Virus record (IMG/VR): IMGVR_UViG_3300036715_001578
Coordinates: 49,080 to 113,079 of that record
Origin: a virus
Length of the DNA stretch: 64,000 bases
Reading direction: 5' to 3' (one strand)
Each line of letters opens with the position of its first letter. Positions within the stretch are counted from its first letter, which is position 1. The notes beneath the pieces were generated by a model. That model saw only the letters and a list, made by a program, of their open reading frames with translations. It did no database searches and was not told where the DNA came from. The position numbers were made by a program, and so were the translations under genes. Shown in pieces: positions 23,885-31,963 of the stretch.

Positions 23885-25456
23885 TTAGATCGAAGTACCC
23901 GTTGCAACAACCCGGATTGGGATGTAGATGAACTCGACCGACTTCGGCGGCTTGACGAGGATGTCAACCCACAGCTCGTTACGGTCAATGCGAGTCGGCG
24001 TGTTATTGCTGTCATCGCAGACTACCAGGTAATCATACAGGCCACGGCGGACCATGATGTCATTCAGGTAGTCATCGATCATCGTCTTGATCGAGTCGCG
24101 CGTGATGCGGTCATTCAGCTCAAACAGGTAAGCCATCGAGGCCTTGCGGATCTCGCGCTTCAGCTTTTGCAGCAGCAGCATGACGTTGACCCGGTCAAGC
24201 GCCGATGTCAGGCTGTAGGAGGTCTTCTGACCGAAGACCACGAAGCCACGACCCGGGAAGTACGGGATGATGTTGACGTTCTTCTGATACTCATAGAGTA
24301 CGTCGCGTTGGCCTTGGTTCAGCGGAGACTGAACGAAGGTTGTCGGCGTACCCAACGTGCCGGTGACGTAACCGACATTCGAGATACCAGTCAGCACGCC
24401 CCGGCGGAAGCCTGCAGGTGGGTACCAAACTTCAGCAACGTTCGCTGTGTAGGCGAAGGTCTTGAGCGCAGCGCCCGAAGCCGAAGCCAGCACGTCAACG
24501 CCGTCGAGGTTGGAGGCCAAGACGTGCGGGTAGTAGTACGCAACGTTCTGCGAGCGGAAGCGCGCCGAAGTCATTGACCACGTTGCCGTATCCTCTGGGC
24601 TCTTGTTCATCGGCGTGTCAGCGATGATGAACGCCTCTTCGTTGATGGACAGGTTCAGGTTCAACAGCTCGTCGATGACCTCTGGGTAGCCAGGGCACAG
24701 GATGATGTTGTACTCGTAGTAGTCCGAACGCACGTCAGAGTTCGTGTTGATCTCAGCGGCCAGAGCCGTGACAATCGTAACGCGCTTGGCAGCGTCATTG
24801 GCGCCCAGCGGGTTTGCGGCTGTCGAAGACGTGACTACGACCGTGAAGACATCGCCTGCCGAGAACGGAGTAGAACCCGCATTGATCGTGAAGGAGATGA
24901 TGCCGTTGTTGTAAGGCGTACCTACAATGGCTGTCGGTTGACCGCCTGACACAAAACCAGAGACCGAGAAGTTCGTCGAGCTGGTAGCCGTGACGGTCCA
25001 AGTTTCAGCGTGACCAGTTGTCTGGTTCACAGCGACCGAAGTCATTGCACCGTTACCCGCACCGGTGAAGGTTGGGGAGCCTGGGGTCAGAGTTACGACC
25101 GGTGCATCAGCCAGGTCAACGTCGGCGCGCACGACATAAGCGCGGTTGCCAACGGACAGATACTGGTTGAGCGCAAAGAGGCCGTACTCATTGCGAGCGT
25201 CACCGTGCAGCTGAGCGCCGGTGTTGTCCGCACGGAAGTATGGAACACCGTAGGTGTCCACAGACTGGTTCAGGGATGTGATGGTTCGAACGACGCTGGA
25301 TTCCTTGGCGCCAGGTGCATCCGTCGTACCGTCGGCCTTCTTCTTGTCCTCGCGCGTTGCGACGAAGAACAACGGCACGCAAGGCGCAGAAGCGGCGACG
25401 TAGAACGACTCGTCGATGATGGTAACGCTAACGCCTGGTGAGACGAGAGTTGGCAT
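23885..25456 (-). CDS. gp18: Tail sheath protein, T4 gp18
   Basis: A 523-residue protein. It begins SPGVSVTIIDESFY, and the C-terminal part (FGQKTSYSLTSALDRVNVML, ELWVDILVKPPKSVEFI) is the conserved core of myovirus sheath proteins, which contract to drive the tube through the envelope. Residues about 125-212 form an inserted beta domain (WTVTATSS...YNNGIISF...GDVFTVVV) shared with the gp13-like protein and gp6. A leader with AGGAGA separates ATG 25456 from the late motif. Confidence 0.9.
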   Translation of the reverse strand: MPTLVSPGVSVTIIDESFYVAASAPCVPLFFVATREDKKKADGTTDAPGAKESSVVRTITSLNQSVDTYGVPYFRADNTGAQLHGDARNEYGLFALNQYLSVGNRAYVVRADVDLADAPVVTLTPGSPTFTGAGNGAMTSVAVNQTTGHAETWTVTATSSTNFSVSGFVSGGQPTAIVGTPYNNGIISFTINAGSTPFSAGDVFTVVVTSSTAANPLGANDAAKRVTIVTALAAEINTNSDVRSDYYEYNIILCPGYPEVIDELLNLNLSINEEAFIIADTPMNKSPEDTATWSMTSARFRSQNVAYYYPHVLASNLDGVDVLASASGAALKTFAYTANVAEVWYPPAGFRRGVLTGISNVGYVTGTLGTPTTFVQSPLNQGQRDVLYEYQKNVNIIPYFPGRGFVVFGQKTSYSLTSALDRVNVMLLLQKLKREIRKASMAYLFELNDRITRDSIKTMIDDYLNDIMVRRGLYDYLVVCDDSNNTPTRIDRNELWVDILVKPPKSVEFIYIPIRVVATGTSI

Positions 25457-25489
25457 GGTAGGGTGTCTCCTGTCAATTTCTTAGACTGT

Positions 25490-25496
25490 GTATTTA
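25490..25496 (-). promoter_or_regulatory. Late promoter motif TAAATAC for the sheath gene
   Basis: Minus-strand TAAATAC with a leader of about 30 bases holding AGGAGA. A second TAAATAG at 25557-25563 may be an extra promoter or chance overlap with the plus-strand -35 box. Confidence 0.65.
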
Positions 25497-25559
25497 TGAC
25501 GAGATAGCCAGGGAGATGCCTCTTCCGAAGTTTTCCTCACATAGGATGTCTCGTGCCTA

Positions 25560-25588
25560 TTTACAAGGAGCTATATCAAGTGTATAAT
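25560..25588 (+). promoter_or_regulatory. Sigma70-like promoter TTTACA-17-TATAAT
   Basis: A near-consensus host promoter (25560-25565 and 25583-25588) for the plus-strand cluster 25626-27617. Confidence 0.75.
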
Positions 25589-25625
25589 CAAATCAATCGT
25601 TCAACAGATACTTAAGGAGAGCATC

Positions 25626-25874
25626 ATGGCAGACATTGGCGCAACGATCACGTATCGTCATTGCAATGACACCTCCGCCAAGCCTGTTCGGTTTCGCTAG
25701 TTCAAGCACGACCCGGTTCCCGCTTGGGCAGCCGACGTGCAGGACGAAGTGATCATCGAGCCTGTTGAGCCTGAAAAGCGCCTTGCTACTACAACCACTA
25801 TGAAGCATCTGCTTGGCAAGGCGGTTGGGCCGCTGGGTACGAAGCAGGCTGCCTTGGCTGCAACAAATGCTTGA
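25626..25874 (+). pseudogene. Small early gene interrupted by in-frame amber stop
   Basis: An AAGGAG site precedes ATG 25626. The frame reads MADIGATITYRHCNDT...RFR, meets TAG at 25698-25700 and continues for 58 more codons in the same frame (FKHDPVPAWAADVQDE...) to a TGA that leads directly into the next gene's ribosome site. Other genes here end with TAG, so reassignment of amber is unlikely; a nonsense mutation or suppression is more likely. Confidence 0.55.
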
Positions 25875-25884
25875 GGAGAGCAAC

Positions 25885-26033
25885 ATGGAGCTGAAGATCG
25901 AAGCGTTGGATTCATCAACGAAGTCGGAGAGCCTGTGCTGTGGGATTCCAAGGCTCCGCTGGAACGCGCTCGTGCCATCCGCATCGCAAAAGAATGCGGC
26001 CTGCAACTGCTGTTTGTCGAGGTGACAAAATGA
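25885..26033 (+). pseudogene. Small early gene with a frameshift
   Basis: GAGGAG precedes ATG 25885 (MELKIEA...). After about seven codons the sensible frame changes to GFINEVGEPVLWDSKAPLER...VEVTK, which ends at a TGA overlapping the next start (ATGA). The span is two over a multiple of three. Function unknown. Confidence 0.5.
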
Positions 26034-27274
26034 GCCTGCTGAAAGCAACCATCATTCCCGAGTGCGTGCCGCTGCTGGTGCTTGAGCTGGAGAAGCTCAA
26101 CAAGAAGGCGACAAAGCTGGGCTGCCAGCCGCTGGCTCACACGGTTTCCGACACCTACCTCCGCTCAAACCGCAACAACCAAGTTGACGAGGTCATTGAC
26201 ATCGAGGTGTTCGGCGAGCCGATCAAGCTCAATGGCTGGCGCTTCCTCGGCCGCATCGAAGCGGTTGAAGGCCAGGACAACCTGATCTTCGGGGTGCCCG
26301 GCGAGAACGCGCCTGACAGCTACCGCAAGAGCTCAGCCTACCTGTGCGAGCACTGCGGGCAGAACCGCAAGCGCAAGTTCACCTGGCTGCTGCAGCACGA
26401 TGACGGTGCTTACAAGCAGGTCGGCTCGAGCTGCATGGATGACTTCCTCAGCGCCAAGAGCCCCGAGAAGGCCGTTGCGTGGTGGATGTCCTCTCTGAAG
26501 GCCCTGTCTGACTACCTGAATGACCTGGCCAAGCGCGAGCCCACATATCACAACAGCCAACGGCATGACTACAAGCCGGTGACGCTGCTTGCGGCGCTCG
26601 CTGTCTCCTACGCTTGCCAGGTGGTGCGTGAGCGTGGCAAGTACGAGTTCTGCTCGGAAGATACCCGTGGCACGACCAATTATGTGTGGGAGCTGATGTT
26701 TAACGGCCAGGCCAAGTCAATCGATGACCAAGACCACGAGCTGGCAGACAAGATCATCGCCTATATCCTGGCTCGGCGCTACGACTCGGACTACTTCAAG
26801 AACCTCTCGATCATGCTGATCGCCAACGAGGTTGAAGCTCGCCACCTGAACTACGTCGTCTCGAGCGTCTACACCTACCACAAGGCTCATGGCTCGCTGC
26901 CTGGCAAGGCGAAGACACTCAACGAGTTCTACGGCGTTGTCGGTGACCGCGCTCGAGACCTGGAGCTGACCGTCACGCTCGTGCATCCGATCACCAGCAA
27001 TTACTACCATGACACCTATGACTATTTGGTGATCATGAGGGACATCGAAGGTCGGACCTTCAAGTGGAAGAAGACCTCGGCAGGTAACCTCCTACACAAG
27101 GAGGACAGCGTCAAGGTGACCGGCACGATCGTCGAGCACGACACGTACAAGGGCGTCAAGCAAACGGTGCTGTCCCGCTGCAAGGTTGAAGTTCTCGTGG
27201 AGACCGTATATGAGCACGCCCGACAACGCAGTGCAACGTGCGCTGAAGCTCCAGCAAGCGTTGGTCGAGTTTGA
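26030..27274 (+). CDS. Zinc-ribbon protein of unknown function
   Basis: A 414-residue protein with a likely zinc site: CEHCGQNRKRKFTWLL, then GSSCMDDFL. The rest is a mixed fold with YLVIMRDIEGRTFKWK and a C-terminal DSVKVTGTIVEHDTYKGVKQ that looks like an OB-type domain. Similar proteins occur in phages and plasmids without a known role. A host-type promoter drives it, so it is likely early. It overlaps the next gene by 65 bases, which is unusual and may mean that its original stop was lost by a base change near 27205. Confidence 0.6.
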   Translation: MSLLKATIIPECVPLLVLELEKLNKKATKLGCQPLAHTVSDTYLRSNRNNQVDEVIDIEVFGEPIKLNGWRFLGRIEAVEGQDNLIFGVPGENAPDSYRKSSAYLCEHCGQNRKRKFTWLLQHDDGAYKQVGSSCMDDFLSAKSPEKAVAWWMSSLKALSDYLNDLAKREPTYHNSQRHDYKPVTLLAALAVSYACQVVRERGKYEFCSEDTRGTTNYVWELMFNGQAKSIDDQDHELADKIIAYILARRYDSDYFKNLSIMLIANEVEARHLNYVVSSVYTYHKAHGSLPGKAKTLNEFYGVVGDRARDLELTVTLVHPITSNYYHDTYDYLVIMRDIEGRTFKWKKTSAGNLLHKEDSVKVTGTIVEHDTYKGVKQTVLSRCKVEVLVETVYEHARQRSATCAEAPASVGRV

Positions 27275-27617
27275 CGCTGACCTCGATATCAAGCTGGCCC
27301 GCAAGCATCACACGATCAAGCGCGAGCTGATCACCAATACAGGGACGGTCAAGCATGACGAAGAGACCGTAAAGCTTGTGATAGCGAGAAGCGAGCGCGA
27401 CTCAGCTGAAATCTACGTGGGCGCAGGGGCCGTGTACGGAGCCGGCGATGGTTGGTTTGGCATCTTTGACTCACCAATCATCAGCTTTGAGAAGCTGGTA
27501 CCGCTGATTGTAGGACAGCTACCCTTTGTCTTTGCGGAGCATGAGAAGCAGCGCAAGGCAATGGCCAGGATGCTGACTGGTAAGAAGCTCTCAGCCTGGA
27601 AATCAGCCTGGAAATGA
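27210..27617 (+). CDS. FQQ-family protein without targeting peptide
   Basis: A 135-residue protein with RALKLQQALVEFDADLDIKL near its start, the F-Q-Q-x-L domain core, then ERDSAEIYVGAG and FGIFDSPIISFEKL. Unlike many late paralogs it has no M-K-L-x-x-L-L-E leader and sits in an early-type cluster. This suggests the domain acts inside the infected cell and that the leader is a separate sorting element. Confidence 0.6.
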   Translation: MSTPDNAVQRALKLQQALVEFDADLDIKLARKHHTIKRELITNTGTVKHDEETVKLVIARSERDSAEIYVGAGAVYGAGDGWFGIFDSPIISFEKLVPLIVGQLPFVFAEHEKQRKAMARMLTGKKLSAWKSAWK

Positions 27618-27643
27618 GTAAGCCACCCAATCGGGTGGCTTAC
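27618..27643. terminator. Terminator-like hairpin, 11-bp perfect stem
   Basis: GTAAGCCACCC and its complement around AATC directly after the stop of the plus-strand cluster. There is no T-run on the plus strand, so termination is likely but not certain. Confidence 0.5.
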
Positions 27644-27688
27644 AAAAAGCCGGGGGCTTAGGGGAAGGTTAGAAAAGTTGCTGGCCGT

Positions 27689-28093
27689 TCAATGTGTGGC
27701 GGGCGCCAACAGCTTGACGGCAGCCTTGGCGGCGCGGCTGACGGCGACCGGGATCTTCGACTGTACCTGCGGAACCGCGATCGGGGCGCCGGCGGCCGTT
27801 GCTGCCTTCTGGGCGCGCTGTTGCTGACGGCGCGGGGTGCGTTCAGCCGCCACGATCTTCGTGACCACGCCGTTGTCATCGACGTAGGCGATGTTGTTAA
27901 TCGACAGCTCGGTGAGCACCTTGACGTCGCCGCGGCGGAGATGGTATTCGACGTAGTCGGCATGCTTCGAGGTCGCTACCCGCTCGTTGTTCACCACGCA
28001 GGCGAACTTGTCCCCGTCCTTCATGATGAAGGCGGTCTGGGCGGGTGCAGGTGCGGCTGCGGCTGTGGAAACGGGGGTGGTTGCGGTGTTCAT
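27689..28093 (-). CDS. Hypothetical Ala-rich basic protein
   Basis: A 134-residue protein with an Ala/Pro-rich N-terminus, a compact beta-rich middle (KFACVVNNERVATSKHADYV, NNIAYVDDNGVVTKIV) and an Ala/Lys-rich tail. A TTTACA box 17 bases before TAAATT upstream of it resembles a host promoter. Function unknown. The 290 bases between it and the next gene hold this promoter region and a late motif, and nothing else that I see. Confidence 0.5.
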   Translation of the reverse strand: MNTATTPVSTAAAAPAPAQTAFIMKDGDKFACVVNNERVATSKHADYVEYHLRRGDVKVLTELSINNIAYVDDNGVVTKIVAAERTPRRQQQRAQKAATAAGAPIAVPQVQSKIPVAVSRAAKAAVKLLAPATH

Positions 28094-28346
28094 TTGGTAC
28101 TACTCCAGAGGTGTTGGTGGAAGTGAACTCGTTGTTTGGCGGTTGCCGTTGCTGTTCACGGGTTTGAATTTAATCCCATACTCGAGCTTTGTAAACTACC
28201 AAGTTACACTCTTTAACCTCTTACCAATGTTTGAAACATCAATTGTATGATATATATCACGGTTTTAGACATCTTGACATCTTTTTGGAACATTGTTCAC
28301 CGTGTCAATTGCCATTCCTGGGCTGGCTTCCAGCCGCCCGGCCAGG

Positions 28347-28353
28347 TAAATAC
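28347..28353 (+). promoter_or_regulatory. Late promoter motif TAAATAC
   Basis: Plus-strand TAAATAC, 33 bases before ATG 28387, with a GGAG site in the leader. Confidence 0.6.
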
Positions 28354-28386
28354 ATCCGCTAACCTTTTTGCGGAGACCCCCTCACC

Positions 28387-28674
28387 ATGGCAATTGCTAA
28401 GAAACAGTTCGACTTCGCCGTTCGCGGCCGCGTCGTTGCAATCAACTCGGCAGGCGCCCTGGCCCTGTCCAACCTGCAAGTCGTCATCGAGGGTTTCGCT
28501 CTCGAAGGCGTCGAGTATGACCTGACGACCAATTCGACAGCCGGTTCAGGCGACGAGCTCGTCACGTTCCCGACCGTGATCGTTGACAACCTCACGCCAG
28601 CGAACACCACCACTGTTGCAGCTACCGCTGCTGCTATCAAGGCTGCCATCGGCGCCCTGAAGACAATCAGCTAA
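28387..28674 (+). CDS. Small late protein, possible virion component
   Basis: A 95-residue protein: KKQFDFAVRGRVVAINSAGA, then beta-rich and Ala/Thr-rich segments ending AAIKAAIGALKTIS. The monocistronic late promoter and strong terminator suggest high expression, as for a decoration or other abundant virion protein. No family recognised. Confidence 0.6.
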   Translation: MAIAKKQFDFAVRGRVVAINSAGALALSNLQVVIEGFALEGVEYDLTTNSTAGSGDELVTFPTVIVDNLTPANTTTVAATAAAIKAAIGALKTIS

Positions 28675-28694
28675 TCCTAGCAGGTTAGCGACGA

Positions 28695-28721
28695 GGCCGC
28701 TCGATGAGCGGCCTTTTCTTT
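28695..28721 (+). terminator. Rho-independent terminator
   Basis: GGCCGCTC, loop GAT, GAGCGGCC, then TTTTCTTT. Confidence 0.85.
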
Positions 28722-28726
28722 GCGTG

Positions 28727-28755
28727 TTTACTATCTGTTGCCGAGCGGTTATGAT
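28727..28755 (+). promoter_or_regulatory. Sigma70-like promoter TTTACT-17-TATGAT
   Basis: Lies directly after the terminator. The -10 box ends six bases before ATG 28762, so the mRNA would be nearly leaderless. Confidence 0.55.
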
Positions 28756-28761
28756 GGCGAC

Positions 28762-29311
28762 ATGAACATCTTCATGCTAGCAGATGACCCAGCGTTAGCA
28801 GCCCAACAACACGCTGACAAGCATGTGGTCGAGATGGTCCTTGAATCAGCACAGATGCTAAGCACTCACAGGCTGCTCAATGGCAGCTACGTCGAGCACA
28901 AGGGAAAGCGGATCTTGAAGCTGGCAGGCGAGGATGCTGTCTTTAACTTAGATACTCAGCGCCTTACCATCGCAAATCGTATATGCTATGTTGCGACGCA
29001 CGTCAACCACCCGTGCGCCTTCTGGGTTAGACGTAGCAAGGCTCTATCAGTTAATGATAGAGCTCGATATCGAGCGGCAGTGCCGTTTTACACCAGGCGT
29101 AGGGAAAACAGTCAGAGAACTAGGTGAGTTCCTTGCAAAGGCGCCTAAAGGTCTTGATGACATCGGGTTCACCGAACCCGCTCAGGCGATGCCCGAGGAG
29201 CTACGAGGCTCGAATGCTGTCGAAGCCTACCGTAGGTACTATGTCAAGTGCAAGCAGCACTTGGCCAAGTGGACCAAGCGCGAACAGCCTACTTGGTTTT
29301 CAGTCGCCTAG
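28762..29311 (+). pseudogene. Pyrimidine-dimer glycosylase-like gene with a frameshift
   Basis: The first frame reads MNIFMLADDPALAAQQHADK, DKHVVEMVLESAQMLSTH and NHPCAFWVRRSKA, the pattern of a phage family annotated as pyrimidine dimer DNA glycosylase-like. At about 29042 one base is missing and the matching continuation, LYQLMIELDIE...PTWFSVA, is in the other frame. The span of 550 bases is one over a multiple of three. DNA repair function is inferred from the family name, and the gene as written would not give the full protein. Confidence 0.55.
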
Positions 29312-29539
29312 GACTTCGTTGTCATCGGGGTCATCAAGGTTGAAGACGCCGAAAGAACGGTCGAGACCTGGCACCTCAGCATTGATGAGGTTCCGTGACT
29401 TGCCGTCTTTGCCAGGCTCAGTACGGCCCTTGAACTGGATCTTGGACGCATAGTCAGGATGCGCCTTCTTAACGCCAGCCTTCCAAGCCTCTAGCTTGGC
29501 GGTCTCGTCGTTCTCGAGGAGGGTGGTAAAGATGCTCAT
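29300..29539 (-). CDS. Small late protein with capsid-targeting-like peptide
   Basis: A 79-residue protein starting MSIFTTLLE|N, with a Lys/Asp-rich body and an acidic end (DDPDDNEVLGD). The late motif at 29544-29550 is four bases before the ATG. It resembles T4 internal head proteins in size, charge and N-terminal peptide, so it is a likely head-packaged protein. Confidence 0.65.
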   Translation of the reverse strand: MSIFTTLLENDETAKLEAWKAGVKKAHPDYASKIQFKGRTEPGKDGKSRNLINAEVPGLDRSFGVFNLDDPDDNEVLGD

Positions 29540-29543
29540 GCAT

Positions 29544-29550
29544 CTATTTA
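29544..29550 (-). promoter_or_regulatory. Late promoter motif TAAATAG
   Basis: TAAATAG, four bases, ATG (29539): predicted leaderless mRNA. Confidence 0.65.
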
Positions 29551-29588
29551 CCAGGGCTTATGGCCAGCTACCCATCTCTCTTTTGAAG

Positions 29589-29768
29589 TCACGGGATGTC
29601 CCAGCCGCCAAAGGTGACTTCGTCGCCGTTCAGGAAGTTACGGTCGCTAGGAGAAATGATCCGCACCGAGTGCACGGTCGTGCTAGGCACCTTGAGAGCC
29701 CCAATGGCCTCATCGCTCGATAGCAGAAGCTGTTGAACCTCAAGCAGGAAACGCTTATACGACAGCAT
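29589..29768 (-). CDS. Short FQQ-family protein
   Basis: A 59-residue protein, MLSYKRFLLEVQQLLLSSDE..., with the V-Q-Q-x-L core of the paralogous domain. It overlaps the end of the upstream gene by 14 bases. It could be a truncated copy. Confidence 0.5.
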   Translation of the reverse strand: MLSYKRFLLEVQQLLLSSDEAIGALKVPSTTVHSVRIISPSDRNFLNGDEVTFGGWDIP

Positions 29769-30138
29769 AGAACTTATCGAAGACCAGTTCGCTATAGGTA
29801 TTGGTGTTATCCAACGTGTCCCGAGCGCGGGCACGACGATAGACAATGTGGGTCACCGCAATGCCGATCGAGCTCATGTTCTCCTCAAACAGCTCTGACC
29901 CAATTGCTGCTGAGATCGGGCTGGGCAGCCTGGTCACACGTTCGCGGTTGCCGTCTCGGCCTATGCTAACAGTGATGGACTTTCCGATATGCCTAAAGTA
30001 CAAGCGGCCGAGGGCCGGGTCATGATAGATGAGGCAAGGCTCATCCTGTTCCCGTTTAAGCCTAGTCTTGCAATCATCGATGTTGTCGATGAGCGCAGCT
30101 TGCAGCTTGAGGAAGAATGGGATGCTAGCGTGCGCCAT
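29755..30138 (-). CDS. FQQ-like small protein
   Basis: A 127-residue protein with PFFLKLQAALIDNIDDCKTR near its start, similar in pattern to the F-Q-Q-x-L core, then beta strands (LYFRHIGKSITVSIG). No targeting peptide is visible. It is placed in tandem with a shorter relative. Confidence 0.5.
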   Translation of the reverse strand: MAHASIPFFLKLQAALIDNIDDCKTRLKREQDEPCLIYHDPALGRLYFRHIGKSITVSIGRDGNRERVTRLPSPISAAIGSELFEENMSSIGIAVTHIVYRRARARDTLDNTNTYSELVFDKFYAVV

Positions 30139-30173
30139 GTACGGATTTTATTCAGTCCGCCGATGCATGTAAA

Positions 30174-30428
30174 CTAGCTAAGCGCGTCTTCAATCGCCCG
30201 AACTTGCCGATCTTGCCGATCTTTATACTCGGCTTCTTGCCAAGCAGAAGGAGGAGCAGCTGTGATGGCAAGCTTGTGAAGCGGATCTTCCCAACGCTTA
30301 AATGTCGGCTTAGGAGGCTTAGGTGTCAGGAGACTAACCATCTTGAAGATGTTGTTCCTTTCATACTCAACATCAGCTGACTTTAACGCCTTAGGCTTCT
30401 TGAAGGCTGCTAACTTATTGAATGCCAT
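30174..30428 (-). CDS. Hypothetical small basic protein
   Basis: 84 residues, MAFNKLAAFKKPKALK..., rich in Lys and Pro with an acidic C-terminal helix. No recognised domain. Ends with TAG. Confidence 0.45.
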   Translation of the reverse strand: MAFNKLAAFKKPKALKSADVEYERNNIFKMVSLLTPKPPKPTFKRWEDPLHKLAITAAPPSAWQEAEYKDRQDRQVRAIEDALS

Positions 30429-30511
30429 GACGAAGATCCGTTATGAGAGGCGGATCTTAAAACACAGCCTTTCGCAGCTTACATTTTCCATGAGTAGAAA
30501 ACTTCAAGCAA

Positions 30512-30536
30512 GAAAAAGGCCACCCGCGGGTGGCCT
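30512..30536 (-). terminator. Terminator after the major capsid gene
   Basis: AGGCCACCCGCGGGTGGCCT is a perfect palindrome, and on the minus strand a TTTTTC run follows it. Confidence 0.8.
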
Positions 30537-30584
30537 GAGTTGGCTTGAGCCGTAAACAACACCGCCTTGCGACGGCTTCCTGGA

Positions 30585-31940
30585 TTACAGGAACGTGAGG
30601 TTGTTGACGACGATCTTGCCGTAGTAGTCGGCCGAGTTCGCCAGGGAGGAAGCGCTCGAAGTGAACGTTGCCTTGCCGTAGCGGGTCATGACCGCGATTT
30701 GGTTGTTGTAGGTCTGTGGATCCACAACGGTGTTGCTGGTCATCAGCGGGATGTACGGGCAGTAGAAGTAACCTGCGTCCGTTTCGCCGTTGCCGCCCTT
30801 GTAGCCGATCAGAACGATCTGCGACGAAGCGCCTGCGCCACCTGGGACTGCCGAAGCAGCTGCCACAGTACCGAACGATGCATCGAACAGGAAGGAGTAA
30901 ACCTTGATCGCGCCGTTCAGTGTACCAACCAGCTTGGTGTTGTTCGGACCTTCGAACGAGCCAGAAACGGCAGGTGCGAAGACGGACTTTGCAGCGGACT
31001 GCAGCACCGACACGATTTGCGGGTTGACCACAGCGAAGTTCGCCATGCCGCGACGTGTCTTAGCGCCGATGTCGTTTGCCACCTTGTTGATCAGCACGCC
31101 GAGAACAGCGTGGCGGTCACCGATGTAGTGCGGGGTGCCCGTGAAGGAACCAGCCATATCGAACAGCTCAGTCGTACCAGCCAGACGGATCAGGTCGGTA
31201 ACGATTTCGTTATCGATTTCGTGCACGATTTCGGCAGACAGAGCCTGCGTGATCTCAGCTTCGAGGTCGAGACCGTGCTGCGAGGACAGGTCCTGCATAG
31301 CTTCGATCGACCACTTAGCTTGCAGCTTGCGGGTCTTGGCTTCAACAGCCTGACGCAGCACTTGGATGCCCATGGAACGGCCTGGGAAGGCTTCCATGTC
31401 GATGACATCGCCGGCGTTGCCAGACAGTGGGGAGCTAGACAGCGAGAACGCGCCAGCCGGTGTGAACGCGCCGCCGTTTGCAACGCCAGAAGCGTTGTAC
31501 AGGCCGCCCGAAGCACCAGGAGTCACGCCACCGGAGTAGAAGCGACGCATCTTGCCAGCGTACGGTGCCGAAGCAGACGTATTGCCGAAAGCTTCGTCAT
31601 CAACTGCGATGTCGCCAGCCGTGGTTTCAGCCGTGGTTGCTGCGTTCTTGTAAACGTAGCGCATGGAGAAGATCAGACCGGTTGGGCCAGTCAGCGGTTG
31701 AACGCCAACGATTTCGGTACCGATGGTGCCAGGGATGATCCGGCGGATCATAGGCATCATGATCTTCTGGAAGTTAGCGACGTTGCCGGTCGAAACGACG
31801 TCAGCGCCAGCAGTTTCCAGGAGGTACTTGCGCTGGTTTTCCAGCGCGAGGTCGACGATACGCGTCTTGGTCGGGTCAAGGTTTTCGAGCAGAGCGGACT
31901 TGGCTTCGCCCCAAACCTTTGCTTCTTTCAGAAATTGCAT
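30585..31940 (-). CDS. gp23: Major capsid protein, T4 gp23
   Basis: A 451-residue protein. The segment VANFQKIMMPMIRRIIPGT and GVQPLTGPTGLIFSMRYVY is diagnostic for gp23. It forms the hexamers of the head. In T4 the N-terminal part is removed by gp21; here RKYLLE|TAGADV (Glu42) lies at the matching place just before the conserved core and fits an L-x-E-type site. A second L-L-E is at residues 17-19. A GGAGA site precedes ATG 31940, and a terminator follows the gene. Confidence 0.95.
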   Translation of the reverse strand: MQFLKEAKVWGEAKSALLENLDPTKTRIVDLALENQRKYLLETAGADVVSTGNVANFQKIMMPMIRRIIPGTIGTEIVGVQPLTGPTGLIFSMRYVYKNAATTAETTAGDIAVDDEAFGNTSASAPYAGKMRRFYSGGVTPGASGGLYNASGVANGGAFTPAGAFSLSSSPLSGNAGDVIDMEAFPGRSMGIQVLRQAVEAKTRKLQAKWSIEAMQDLSSQHGLDLEAEITQALSAEIVHEIDNEIVTDLIRLAGTTELFDMAGSFTGTPHYIGDRHAVLGVLINKVANDIGAKTRRGMANFAVVNPQIVSVLQSAAKSVFAPAVSGSFEGPNNTKLVGTLNGAIKVYSFLFDASFGTVAAASAVPGGAGASSQIVLIGYKGGNGETDAGYFYCPYIPLMTSNTVVDPQTYNNQIAVMTRYGKATFTSSASSLANSADYYGKIVVNNLTFL

Positions 31941-31963
31941 TTGAGTGTCTCCAGGGAGTAGGG

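Noticed and set aside
2946-25700. Reassigned amber codon (TAG read as an amino acid)
   Set aside because: Only two genes have in-frame TAG, both in a setting of other damaged genes, and several genes (29311, 30174, 45423, 51686) end naturally with TAG.
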